Assembly (NCBI RefSeq): GCF_004126535.1
Contig: NZ_PPCV01000001.1
Span: 496,001-560,000 of the forward strand
Source: Propioniciclava flava
GTDB lineage: Bacteria > Actinomycetota > Actinomycetes > Propionibacteriales > Propionibacteriaceae
DNA: 64,000 nucleotides
Reading direction: 5' to 3'
Positions 1-8,354 of this stretch are shown piece after piece. Below the pieces are notes generated by a model. It was given only the letters and a program-made list of their open reading frames with translations, searched no databases and was not told where the DNA came from. A program made the position numbers and the translations under genes. The number at the start of each line of letters is the position of its first letter. The stretch's first letter is position 1.

Positions 1-688
1 GATGATGCACACTCTCGGGAAGGTGGGCTTCCAGTCGAGCTACACCTACTTCACCTGGCGCGTGGACAAGCAGGAGATCCAGGAGTACATGGGCGAACTG
101 TCGGGTGAGATGGCCAACTTCTACCGTCCCAACTTCTTCGTCAACACCCCCGACATCAACCCTTTCCACCTCCAGTCGGGCAACCCGGCGATCTTCGCGA
201 TCCGGGCGATCCTGGCGGCGACGCTCTCGCCCGCATGGGGGGTCTACTCGGGGTTTGAGCTGTTCGAGCACGAGGCCTTGGCTCCTGGCCGCGAGGAGTA
301 CCTCAACTCCGAGAAGTACGAGTATCGCCCCCGTGATTTCACCGCCGAGCCGAACCTCAACGTCCTCCTCGGCACCCTGAACGCGATCCGGGACGCGCAC
401 CCGGCCTTGCAGCAGTTGCGTCAGATCCACTTCCACACTGCGCTCGACGATCAAGTGTTGGCCTACTCCAAGCGAGACGGTGAGGACTACGTGCTGTGCG
501 TGGTGTCTCTCGACCCGGACAACGCTGTCGAGACCGAGGTCCATCTGGATCTGGAGGCGCTGGGTCGTGGCGATCAGGCGACGCTGCCGGTGAGGGACGA
601 ACTGACCGGTGAGTCGTACGTGTGGGGGGCGAGCAACTTCGTCCGCTTGACGCCGTCGCGTCCGGCCCACGTCTTGTCGCTTGGCTGA
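1..688 (+). CDS. glgE: Alpha-1,4-glucan:maltose-1-phosphate maltosyltransferase, C-terminal part
   Basis: The 5' end lies outside the window; about 228 C-terminal residues are visible. GlgE transfers maltose from alpha-maltose 1-phosphate onto a growing alpha-1,4-glucan in the cytosol. The visible part matches the end of the GH13_3 barrel and the C-terminal beta domain. It contains the stretch FFVNTPDINPFHLQ and the motif WGVYSGFELFE, both typical of GlgE. The stop codon (686-688) lies just before the next gene, whose ribosome site starts at 701, so the two are cotranscribed. Its substrate is made by maltokinase, which is the next coding unit, so the assignment agrees with context. Confidence is limited only by the missing N-terminal catalytic half. 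Confidence 0.93.
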   Translation, partial: MMHTLGKVGFQSSYTYFTWRVDKQEIQEYMGELSGEMANFYRPNFFVNTPDINPFHLQSGNPAIFAIRAILAATLSPAWGVYSGFELFEHEALAPGREEYLNSEKYEYRPRDFTAEPNLNVLLGTLNAIRDAHPALQQLRQIHFHTALDDQVLAYSKRDGEDYVLCVVSLDPDNAVETEVHLDLEALGRGDQATLPVRDELTGESYVWGASNFVRLTPSRPAHVLSLG

Positions 689-713
689 TCGACTCGGGCT
701 GGAGGAGGTTCTC

Positions 714-3700
714 GTGACTCCGCTCATGCAGGCGTGGATGCGGCACCTGGAAACGGTGCGGTGGTTCGGCGGGAAGGGTGCCGGGGCCCACGTCACGGCC
801 CTGACCCCTCTGGGCTGGTACACCCCCACCGACGCTGTTCCGGCCGTCCGCAGCGAGATCGCGACGCTCTCCTTCCCGGACGGGCACCAGGAGTTCTACC
901 ACCTGCTCGTCGCCTACTACCCCGCGGACGCGAAGCCGCAGGGCACCGTCTTGGGCATCCTGGGCGGGGATCAGGTCGTGGATGCGACCACCGACCCCGA
1001 CGCGTTGTCCGCGTTCGTGGTGACTACGGCACCACAGTTCGCGCACCTTCCGGTGGGGGTGTGGCGCGGTGAACAGTCGAATACGACGCTGACGTTGGGC
1101 ACCACCCACCTGTACAAACTGTTTCGTCGGGTCGAGCCGGGCCCCAACCTCGACGCGGAGGTGCTGATCGCGCTGCGTGGGTTCCGCGCGCCCGCGGTGC
1201 TCTCGCGGCTGAAGGTGGTGTGGCCCGCTGGGGAGACCACCGATGCAGGCATGATCATCGAGCGTGTCGCCGACGCTACGGACGGCTGGGAGTTGGCTTG
1301 TGCTGCCTGCGCGGCGCAGGAGGACTTCAGCGACCGGGCGCGGGCCCTGGGTGAGGCGTTGGCTCAGGTGCACACCCGCCTCGCCGAGGCTTTCGGGACG
1401 CGCACCATCGCAGGCGACGCTGTCGCCGAGGAGATGCGGCGACGCCTCGCTACCTCCCTCGACGCCGCCGGGCAGCTTCTCCCGTATGCGGACGCCTTGG
1501 CCGCGGCCTTCGATGCGTTGCGCGGGCAAACGATCACCGCGCAGCGGATCCACGGGGATTTCCACCTGGGGCAAACCCTCTCCTCCCCTGCGGGCTGGAC
1601 CCTGATCGACTTCGAGGGCGAGCCTGCCAAGACGGCCGCCGAGCGGCGAGCGTTCGATTCTCCGTGGCGCGACGTGGCGGGCATGATCCGCTCGTTTGAC
1701 TATGCGCGCTCGGCACATAGCGATCCCACATCGCAGGCGGCGATCAGCTGGGCGGATACGGCCCGCGACGCCTTCTTGGCGGGCTACTGTGGTGACGCCC
1801 AGCCCCGATCAGATCTGCTGGCCGGCTACGTCGTCGACAAAGCCATCTACGAAGTGGTGTACGAAGTACGCAACCGGCCCGACTGGGTCGACATCCCGCT
1901 GCGCGCCATCGAGGCCGTCGGCGGGGTCGTCACCCCAGCACGGCCCCAATGGAATGGAGTGACCATGTCTCACGATTCGCACGGTGGCCTGCAGGGCTGG
2001 GATCTGGAGGGCTTCCACAACGGTGGCGACACCGAGGTCTGGAAGCGTCTGGGCGCGCACGTCGTGACGGTGCACGACGAGGAGCGCGGCGAGTTGACGG
2101 GCACCCGCTTCGCGGTGTGGGCACCGAACGCCACCGACGTGCGGATCAACGCGGACTTCAACTGGTGGACCGGCGATCCCCTGACCCGTATCCCGGGCAC
2201 CGGCGTGTGGGCCACGTTCGTCGAGGGCGTCGGCGACGGGACGCTGTACAAGTTCAACATCTTGGGTGCCGACGGAGTCTGGCACGAGAAGGTCGACCCG
2301 ATGGCGTTCTTCGCCGAGCAGGCGCCCGCGAACTCGTCCATCGTCTACACCAGCGCCTTCGGCTGGGACGACGACGAGTGGATGGCGAAGCGCGCCAGCA
2401 AGAACATGCAGGTCGAGCCGATGAGCATCTACGAGGTGCACCTGGGCTCGTGGCGCAAGGGCAAGACCTATCTTGAGTTGGCCGAGGAACTCGTGGAGTA
2501 CGTGACGTGGCAGGGGTTCACCCACGTCGAGTTCCTGCCGGTGTCGGAGCATCCGTTCGAGCCGAGCTGGGGCTACCAGGTCACCAACTACTTCGCCCCC
2601 GAGAGCCGCCTGGGCAAGCCAGACGAGTTCCGCTACCTCGTCGACCGGCTGCACCGGGCGGGTGTGGGCGTCATTCTCGACTGGGTCCCGGGCCACTTCC
2701 CCAAGGATGAGTGGGCGTTGGGCCGTTTCGACGGTACCGCCTTGTACGAGCACGCCGACCCGCGTCAGGGCGAGCACAAGGACTGGGGCACCTACATCTT
2801 CAACTATGGCCGCAACGAGGTGAAGTCCTTCCTGGTCTCCAACGCCTTGTACTGGGCGACCGAGTTCCACATTGACGGGCTGCGCGTGGACGCGGTGGCG
2901 TCCATGCTGTATCTGGATTACAGCCGCAACGAGGGCGAATGGGTGCCCAACGAGTTCGGCGGAAACCACAACTTGGAGGCCATCGACTTCCTGCGGTACG
3001 TGAACCGGCACCTGTACGAGCGAGTTCCCGGCATCACGATGATCGCCGAGGAGTCGACGTCGTTCAGCGGCGTGACGCAGCCCACCAATCTGGGTGGTCT
3101 CGGGTTCGGGATGAAGTGGAACATGGGGTGGATGAACGACTCCTTGCGCTACCTGGCCCTGGAGCCGATCTATCGCCAGTGGCATCACCACGAGATGACG
3201 TTCGCGATGGTGTACCAGTACTCCGAAAACTTCATTTTGCCGATCAGCCACGACGAGGTGGTGCACGGCAAGGGGTCGATGATCAACAAGATCCCCCAGG
3301 ACGCCTGGCGCCAGTTTGCGACGTTGCGCGCGTTCTACGCCTTCATGTGGGCTTTCCCGGGCAAGCAGTTGTTGTTCATGGGGCAGGAGTTCGGGCAGCG
3401 CTCGGAGTTCAACGAGGCGGTGAGCCTGGAATGGTGGGTGTCCGATCTGTGGGGCCACCACGGCTTGCAGCAGCTCATCAAGGACCTCAACGCGGTGTAC
3501 CGCGCGCATCCCGCCTTGTGGCAGTTGGACGGGGATCCGGCGGGCTTCCAGTGGATCAACGCCGACGACGCCGGCCACAACACGTACGCCTGGGTGCGTA
3601 GCGACGCCGCGGATCAGCGGCTGGCCGTCGTGGTCAACTTCAGTTCCGAGCCGTGGTACGACTACGAGATCGGCCTGCCGCAGGCGGGCCGTTGGAGCGA

Positions 3701-3908
3701 GATCATCAACACCGACGCCACCCTCTATGACGGTTCGGGCATCGGCAACTTCGGCGAGGTGACCGCAACCGCCGAGCCGTGGGGCGACTTCCCGGCCCGC
3801 GCCAAGGTTCAGGTGCCACCGCTCGGTGCGGTGATCCTGCGCTACGACGGCGACGAGCCGGCCCCGCGTCGCGCTACCGCTTCGACGGGCGCGGAGTTGA
3901 CGGCGTAG
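714..3908 (+). CDS. Maltokinase / 1,4-alpha-glucan branching enzyme fusion
   Basis: One uninterrupted frame of 1064 residues holds two enzymes. Residues 1-410 resemble maltokinase (maltose + ATP to maltose 1-phosphate): an N-terminal cap-like region with VRWFGGKG, the phosphotransferase motif HGDFHLGQ (H280-D282) and metal-binding DFEGEP (D299). Residues 418-1064 are a GH13_9 branching enzyme: a CBM48-like front, then the nucleophile D726 in GLRVDAV, acid/base E779 in AEES and transition-state D847 in SHDEVVHGKGS. The branching part is about 647 residues, so the N1 domain of long GlgB proteins is missing. I chose GTG 714 because GGAGGAGG (701-708) precedes it; an in-frame TTG at 681 lacks a ribosome site. 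Met418 (ATG 1965) has its own GGAG at 1956-1959, so a separate GlgB could also be made. Confidence 0.93.
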   Translation: MTPLMQAWMRHLETVRWFGGKGAGAHVTALTPLGWYTPTDAVPAVRSEIATLSFPDGHQEFYHLLVAYYPADAKPQGTVLGILGGDQVVDATTDPDALSAFVVTTAPQFAHLPVGVWRGEQSNTTLTLGTTHLYKLFRRVEPGPNLDAEVLIALRGFRAPAVLSRLKVVWPAGETTDAGMIIERVADATDGWELACAACAAQEDFSDRARALGEALAQVHTRLAEAFGTRTIAGDAVAEEMRRRLATSLDAAGQLLPYADALAAAFDALRGQTITAQRIHGDFHLGQTLSSPAGWTLIDFEGEPAKTAAERRAFDSPWRDVAGMIRSFDYARSAHSDPTSQAAISWADTARDAFLAGYCGDAQPRSDLLAGYVVDKAIYEVVYEVRNRPDWVDIPLRAIEAVGGVVTPARPQWNGVTMSHDSHGGLQGWDLEGFHNGGDTEVWKRLGAHVVTVHDEERGELTGTRFAVWAPNATDVRINADFNWWTGDPLTRIPGTGVWATFVEGVGDGTLYKFNILGADGVWHEKVDPMAFFAEQAPANSSIVYTSAFGWDDDEWMAKRASKNMQVEPMSIYEVHLGSWRKGKTYLELAEELVEYVTWQGFTHVEFLPVSEHPFEPSWGYQVTNYFAPESRLGKPDEFRYLVDRLHRAGVGVILDWVPGHFPKDEWALGRFDGTALYEHADPRQGEHKDWGTYIFNYGRNEVKSFLVSNALYWATEFHIDGLRVDAVASMLYLDYSRNEGEWVPNEFGGNHNLEAIDFLRYVNRHLYERVPGITMIAEESTSFSGVTQPTNLGGLGFGMKWNMGWMNDSLRYLALEPIYRQWHHHEMTFAMVYQYSENFILPISHDEVVHGKGSMINKIPQDAWRQFATLRAFYAFMWAFPGKQLLFMGQEFGQRSEFNEAVSLEWWVSDLWGHHGLQQLIKDLNAVYRAHPALWQLDGDPAGFQWINADDAGHNTYAWVRSDAADQRLAVVVNFSSEPWYDYEIGLPQAGRWSEIINTDATLYDGSGIGNFGEVTATAEPWGDFPARAKVQVPPLGAVILRYDGDEPAPRRATASTGAELTA
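1956..1967 (+). promoter_or_regulatory. Internal ribosome binding site and start inside the maltokinase-GlgB fusion
   Basis: GGAG at 1956-1959 stands five bases before an in-frame ATG at 1965, exactly at the junction where similarity to branching enzymes begins (MSHDSHGGLQGW). It looks like the former start of a free-standing glgB. Whether it is still used is an inference. Confidence 0.55.
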
Positions 3909-4571
3909 GTGGAAGGCGGGGAGCCGCGGCGCCAAGAGGAGCACGTCGCGGCCGACGATGTGGCGGGACGACGCGCGCTGCATCGGCGTGGGTTCCAGCT
4001 GGAAGGGCGCCTACGCCAGGCGCGCCGAACCGAACATGGGTGGGTCGATGAGCTCGTCTACGGGCGACTCGCCGACGACCCGGTCGGCCCTGAGGCGTCC
4101 ACCTGGGTGATGAACTCGATCACCCCGCGCAAACGCCTCATCGCGCACGCGCTGGTCCAAGACGTTGCGGGGCTCGTGCTGTTGTGCGAGACCTCGTTCA
4201 AAGGGGATTGGGAATTCCCGGGGGGCTTGGTCGAGCCGGGCGAGTCACCTCGTGAGGCATGCACGCGCGAGATGGTCGAAGAAATGGGGTTCGCCCCTGC
4301 CCTCGGCGGGGTGTTGGTCGTCGATTGGCTGCGTCCCTATAAGGGCTGGGAGGACGCTGTGGAACTGGTGTTCGCCACGACGGTCGTCTCAGCGGAGCTC
4401 AAGCAGTCCTTGGCCCCGGATGGCAGCGAGATCGTTGCCCTGCACTGGCTGGATCCCCAGCAGGCAGGCGAGAGGATGACGCCCTTCGGGGCCGCCCGGC
4501 TGCATTCAGCCTTGGCCGCCGCGCGCGAGGGTGCCACGTGGTACACCGAGGCGGGCATCAGGCAGCTATAG
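3909..4571 (+). CDS. NUDIX hydrolase carrying a truncated GNAT acetyltransferase tail
   Basis: The NUDIX box is complete: GGLVEPGESPREACTREMVE continuing with EMGF (family pattern G-x5-E-x7-REVxEExGU), within about residues 68-190. This family hydrolyses nucleoside diphosphates linked to another group; the substrate here is unknown. Residues 19-60 (AGRRALHRRGFQLEGRLRQA, then a VDELVYGRLADD segment) look like the last strands of a GNAT acetyltransferase. GNAT-NUDIX fusions exist in actinobacteria, but here the rest of the GNAT domain is absent because the frame opens right at the branching-enzyme stop codon (3906-3908). GTG 3909 has no ribosome site. Translation may really start at GTG 4107 or ATG 4110, with GAGG at 4092-4095, giving a NUDIX-only protein of about 153 residues. 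Confidence 0.82.
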   Translation: MEGGEPRRQEEHVAADDVAGRRALHRRGFQLEGRLRQARRTEHGWVDELVYGRLADDPVGPEASTWVMNSITPRKRLIAHALVQDVAGLVLLCETSFKGDWEFPGGLVEPGESPREACTREMVEEMGFAPALGGVLVVDWLRPYKGWEDAVELVFATTVVSAELKQSLAPDGSEIVALHWLDPQQAGERMTPFGAARLHSALAAAREGATWYTEAGIRQL

Positions 4572-4645
4572 CTGCCCGAGCCCTCGGCTGGTGGAACGTA
4601 GCCGCTCACGCCTCGGCGACGCGCCTGCCTCGGCGGTGAGCGGCT
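4561..4645. terminator. Palindrome and stem-loop between convergent genes
   Basis: Two elements lie between the NUDIX gene and the convergent FGGY kinase gene. GGCAGCTATAGCTGCC (4561-4576) is a perfect 16-base palindrome that includes the NUDIX stop codon. A 10-bp stem, AGCCGCTCAC (4600-4609) with GTGAGCGGCT (4636-4645), follows. No T-run is present, which is common for GC-rich actinobacterial terminators. It could act in both directions. Confidence 0.55.
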
Positions 4646-4660
4646 GTGTCATGTCCCCGT

Positions 4661-6139
4661 TCAGCTGAACTGCCGCGCAGCGAGCGCGTGGGTGATGGAG
4701 GCAGTTGCCGGGTAGAGCGTCCGGAAGAGGTCATACAATGCGTCGTACGCCTCCCGATAGTCAGCTCGTGGTTCGAGGACGCGCACCGGAGGGTTCCACT
4801 GTGCCGCGGCCACGCTGGTGACGATCTGGGCCGCCAACCAGGCGATGCCGTAGCTTGCCCCGATGCTCTCGCGCGGGATCACCTGCGGGCGACCGGTGAT
4901 GTCGGTCACGATCTGCGCCCAGACGTCCGACTTCGTGCCGCCCCCTACCGCAACAATCCGCTCGATCGATCCACCCGCTTGTTCGATGGCCTCGATGTTG
5001 TGACGCACAGCAAAACCGGTGGCCTCCAGGGCTGCGCGGTACAGATCGCCTCGCGTGTGGCTGAGGGATAGGCCCGCCACGACACCGCGGGCCTCCGGAT
5101 CCATCAGGGGGGTACGCTCCCCGGCGAAGTACGGCAGCATGATCAGGCCGTGCGCCCCGACCCCAACTGCGTCGGCCTCGGCGACCAACGTTGCGTAATC
5201 GGGCGAACCGAACAGCTCACGCAGCCACCCGGTGATGGCGCCCGACGTCGCCATGCCACCCGCGACGTTCCGGGTCCCTTCCAGAGCCCCGATCGTCCCC
5301 CACAACGACACGTCGCGCACCGGCTCCGTGACCGTGTTGATGAAGAACAGCGTCGTGCCGTACATGAGCATGAGGTCACCCGGATTGTGGGCATCCACTG
5401 ACAGTGCCTCGGACCAGGCGTCAATCGTGCCGACCGTCACCGGGACGCCGACCGGCAGCCCGGTAAGGGCCGCCGCCTCCGAAGTGACCTGGCCTGCCAC
5501 GTCCCCGGCCCACTTCAGTTCGGGAAGCTCGATCCCGGGAGCAATGCGGTCAGCCCAAGGGCGGTACCACTGACGTTGCTCGATGTCGTACAGGGGCGTG
5601 GATTGCGACGCCGATTGGTGATCGAGCACATAGGCGCCGGTCAGATGGAATGCCAGCCAACTCGCCGGCATGAAGAACCGTCGCGCGCGTGCGTAGGCGT
5701 CCGGTTCGTGACGCGCCACCCATGCCACCTTCGGGCCGACGGCCTGGGTGGTCAGCGTGGACCCGCACCGTTCTAGGAGCGCATCGTCGCCGCCGAGTTC
5801 AGCCTTCCATTCGGCAATCTCCTCGGTAGCACGGGTGTCGACACCGTAGAGGATCGCTGGGCGTACGGGCCGATACTCACCGTCCACGAGCGCGAGGCAT
5901 GGCCCCATACCGGACACGCCGACGGCCTTCACCTCCGCGTCGGGCTGATTCGTCACGAGTTCCGTGCTGAGGGAGCAGAACTCCTCCCACCACACGTCGG
6001 GATCCATTTCGACGTGACCGGTGCGGGGGCGTGACACCTGATGCTCTCGCACGGCTGAGGACAGCACCTCCCCTGACAGGGTCGTCAGCACGCCCTTGGT
6101 GCTGGAGGTTCCCACATCGATACCGAGCACGGTCTCCAT
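4661..6139 (-). CDS. FGGY-family carbohydrate kinase (xylulokinase-like)
   Basis: A 492-residue sugar kinase of the FGGY family, phosphorylating a ketose or related sugar with ATP in the cytosol. The N-terminal phosphate motif GIDVGTSSTKGVL and the C-terminal adenosine-binding region IVAVGGGTKSDVWAQIVTDI are intact, and GTIDAWSEALS marks the start of the second domain. It resembles xylulokinases and YoaC-like kinases, but the exact sugar cannot be read from sequence. I chose ATG 6139 because AAAGGAG lies eight bases upstream; a longer frame would add 33 unlikely residues. It is the last gene of the minus-strand operon starting with the SDR gene, so it probably phosphorylates the ketose that the dehydrogenase makes. 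Confidence 0.87.
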   Translation of the reverse strand: METVLGIDVGTSSTKGVLTTLSGEVLSSAVREHQVSRPRTGHVEMDPDVWWEEFCSLSTELVTNQPDAEVKAVGVSGMGPCLALVDGEYRPVRPAILYGVDTRATEEIAEWKAELGGDDALLERCGSTLTTQAVGPKVAWVARHEPDAYARARRFFMPASWLAFHLTGAYVLDHQSASQSTPLYDIEQRQWYRPWADRIAPGIELPELKWAGDVAGQVTSEAAALTGLPVGVPVTVGTIDAWSEALSVDAHNPGDLMLMYGTTLFFINTVTEPVRDVSLWGTIGALEGTRNVAGGMATSGAITGWLRELFGSPDYATLVAEADAVGVGAHGLIMLPYFAGERTPLMDPEARGVVAGLSLSHTRGDLYRAALEATGFAVRHNIEAIEQAGGSIERIVAVGGGTKSDVWAQIVTDITGRPQVIPRESIGASYGIAWLAAQIVTSVAAAQWNPPVRVLEPRADYREAYDALYDLFRTLYPATASITHALAARQFS

Positions 6140-6173
6140 GGCGGTGCTCTCCTTTCTGTTCTGTGATGGCGCC

Positions 6174-7331
6174 TCAGGCGCCGCGAGTGCGTGACCGCGG
6201 AAGGGCGAACCGGTCCGGGTCATTACGGAATTGGTCAACCACGTGCAGTGCCGAGCCCAGCGCGATCGGGTATTCGGTCACGGTGCAGGCCCGTAGGAAG
6301 CTGCGCGAGTCGCTGGGCAGGAAGCTGAGATCGTCAACTTTGCGCCACAACGGCTCCAGGTCCGGTCCGCATTTGGCTCCGACATCGCCGCCAAGAATGA
6401 TCCGTGACCCAAACATGACCCGGACGTTGTGGATGACGATGGCCAGGTCGCTGGTGTAGTCGTCCCAGGCGCGCACGGCTGCCGACTCTCCCGAGCGCAG
6501 CCGCTCGAAGAAGAGGCCGACCGATCCGTCACCGGATGCGGCCAGGACTCGGGAGTTGCAGTACGGGTCCATGCAGCCATAGCGACCGCAGTAGCACAGC
6601 CTTCCTTGGGGATGGATCCGCATGTGTCCGACCTCGCTGGTGAGCCCCCGCTCGCCTCGATGTGAGGCGGCCCGCTGATGGAACGAACCGCCGACGCTTT
6701 TACCGAGGCTGATGTAGTAGGCGTTGGTGTCGGTGGGGCGCTCCCAGAACTCGGCGAACCCTGCGGCCTCGGAGTCGTGTACCAGCCGCGACGAGTAGGG
6801 AATGTAGCGGCCAAAGTCGGCGATGCTTAATCCCAGGTTGTCGATGACTCGTCCGAAGTAGAGCACCCCGGAAGCCTCATCGATCAGGCCCGGCACCCCG
6901 ATTGCGACGCCGAGGATGCGGCGCTCTTCAATGCCAGACTCTGCCACGACGGCGGCCACTTCCTCGCCGAGAAAGCGGAAGTAGTCGTCGTCGCGGCTGT
7001 AGGCCCGCGGCGTCCGCCGGTTAGCCAACACCTCGCCGCGCACGTTGAGAACCACGCACCGGGTGCGTTCGGCCGTGACGTCGAGCCCGATAGCGAACCG
7101 GCCGTTGTCGCGGCAGACGTACCCGATGGGGATCCGGCCCCCTCGCGCCCCTGAGGAGAGCTTGCTTCCGACATCGATCAGCCCTTCACGGGCGAAGTAG
7201 GTGAGGTACTTCGACACCGTGGGAAGACTGATTCCTAGGGCCGCCGCAATCTCGTTTTTGGTGGCCGGCTCATGGCGCCAGATGAAGTCGTAGATGGCGC
7301 GCGTCATACTGCGCGTGACTCCGGTGCCCAT
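6174..7331 (-). CDS. ROK-family transcriptional regulator
   Basis: A 385-residue ROK protein with a winged helix-turn-helix near the N-terminus (TKNEIAAALGISLPTVSKYL) and an actin-like sugar-binding region. The zinc motif is present as CYCGRYGCMDPYC. The phosphate-loop segment reads LGKSVGGS rather than the GTGIGGG of active glucokinases, which fits a sugar-sensing repressor rather than a kinase. ATG 7331 has AGGAGG five bases upstream and is preferred over the longer frame. The gene sits inside the operon, between permease and kinase, so it probably autoregulates the whole unit in response to the imported sugar or polyol. The operator is not known; the region upstream of 11895 is the best place to look. 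Confidence 0.88.
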   Translation of the reverse strand: MGTGVTRSMTRAIYDFIWRHEPATKNEIAAALGISLPTVSKYLTYFAREGLIDVGSKLSSGARGGRIPIGYVCRDNGRFAIGLDVTAERTRCVVLNVRGEVLANRRTPRAYSRDDDYFRFLGEEVAAVVAESGIEERRILGVAIGVPGLIDEASGVLYFGRVIDNLGLSIADFGRYIPYSSRLVHDSEAAGFAEFWERPTDTNAYYISLGKSVGGSFHQRAASHRGERGLTSEVGHMRIHPQGRLCYCGRYGCMDPYCNSRVLAASGDGSVGLFFERLRSGESAAVRAWDDYTSDLAIVIHNVRVMFGSRIILGGDVGAKCGPDLEPLWRKVDDLSFLPSDSRSFLRACTVTEYPIALGSALHVVDQFRNDPDRFALPRSRTRGA

Positions 7332-7385
7332 GCATTCCTCCTGCTCGACGGGGGCTTCCTCGCCCTCTTGGCGCCTCACCACACG

Positions 7386-8354
7386 TCATGACGACCTGCG
7401 GGCTCCGTACAGATTACGCAGAGCGTCGATCAGCACGGCGGCGAAGATCATCAGGCCCCCGGCCAGCGTAATCAGCGTCTGCTGGATGCCCAGAATCGCC
7501 AAGCCGACCTGGATGACGGTGAGCAACAGCGTGCCCGCCAAGACACCCAGAATGCTGCCGCGGCCACCGGTCAGGCTGACCCCGCCAATCACCGCAGCGG
7601 CGATGACCTGCATTTCGTACGTCGTTCCAAAGGACGACGTGACTGCGCCCATGTAACCCGCCAGGAGCCAGCCTGCCAGACCCGAGAGCAGGCCAGAGAT
7701 CACGTAGGCCCCGATCTTGACGCGGTCCACCTTGATACCGGCGATGTAGGCGGCGCGAGGGTTGCCACCGACGGCGAACAGGTCTCGGCCGAACTCGGTG
7801 CGCGTCCAGATGATGTGGAAGAGGAAGAAGACGACGATCAGAACCAAAGGCAACGCGGGGAAGCCAGCAATGCGTCCCTGGCTGACGAACTTGAACGAAT
7901 CCGGCAGGTTGGAAAGGCTGGAGCCTCCGGTGATGGCCAGCAGGGCACCTTGGAGCACCATGTTCATGGCCAGGGTCGTGATCAAGGCATTAGCGCGCAA
8001 CTTGGTCACGATCAGTCCGTTCACGAGACCGATCAACGAGCCCATGATCACGATGACGAGGATCGCCAGGGGAACGGGCAATCCCGCCTTCATGGCGATG
8101 ACGCCCGTCAGCGCCGAGAACCCTGCCGTTCCCACCGTGGAGAGGTTGATGTCTCCCAGCAGGATGACCATGGAGATCGCAATGGCGAGGAGCCCCAGCA
8201 CCGTCGCCTGGACCAAGATGTTGGACAAGATGCCCACGGAGAAGAAGGAGGGCCGGAAGAGGCCCATGATGCCGATGGCGAGGATCAGCAGGATCCACAC
8301 CGCATTGTTCATGCTGAAGTCGAGGATCTTTCTCCCCGAAGAAACCGCGGTCAT
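7386..8354 (-). CDS. Sugar ABC transporter permease, RbsC/XylH type
   Basis: A 322-residue integral membrane protein with about eight to ten hydrophobic segments, matching the branched-chain/ribose type permease fold. The conserved region GNPRAAYIAGIKVDRVKIGA and the glycine-rich IGGVSLTGGRGSILGVLAGT are the usual signatures of RbsC-like permeases. It forms the membrane channel of a carbohydrate importer together with the double ATPase. The start codon overlaps the stop of the ATPase gene (ATGA at 8351-8354), so translation is coupled. No second permease gene is present, as expected for homodimeric CUT2 systems. Confidence 0.92.
   Translation of the reverse strand: MTAVSSGRKILDFSMNNAVWILLILAIGIMGLFRPSFFSVGILSNILVQATVLGLLAIAISMVILLGDINLSTVGTAGFSALTGVIAMKAGLPVPLAILVIVIMGSLIGLVNGLIVTKLRANALITTLAMNMVLQGALLAITGGSSLSNLPDSFKFVSQGRIAGFPALPLVLIVVFFLFHIIWTRTEFGRDLFAVGGNPRAAYIAGIKVDRVKIGAYVISGLLSGLAGWLLAGYMGAVTSSFGTTYEMQVIAAAVIGGVSLTGGRGSILGVLAGTLLLTVIQVGLAILGIQQTLITLAGGLMIFAAVLIDALRNLYGARRSS

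Noticed and set aside
357-1718. 453-codon open frame on the minus strand opposite maltokinase
   Set aside because: Arg/Pro/Gly-rich product with no family features; it lies opposite a gene with catalytic motifs. Long antisense frames are expected in GC-rich DNA.
1809-3983. 724-codon minus-strand frame opposite the branching enzyme
   Set aside because: Mirror of a verified GH13 gene; no coherent motifs, and the composition is that of an antisense shadow.
3779-4051. Upstream frame that might encode the missing GNAT part
   Set aside because: It is Arg/Gly-rich and overlaps the branching enzyme in another frame with no GNAT motifs, so no frameshifted GNAT remains there.
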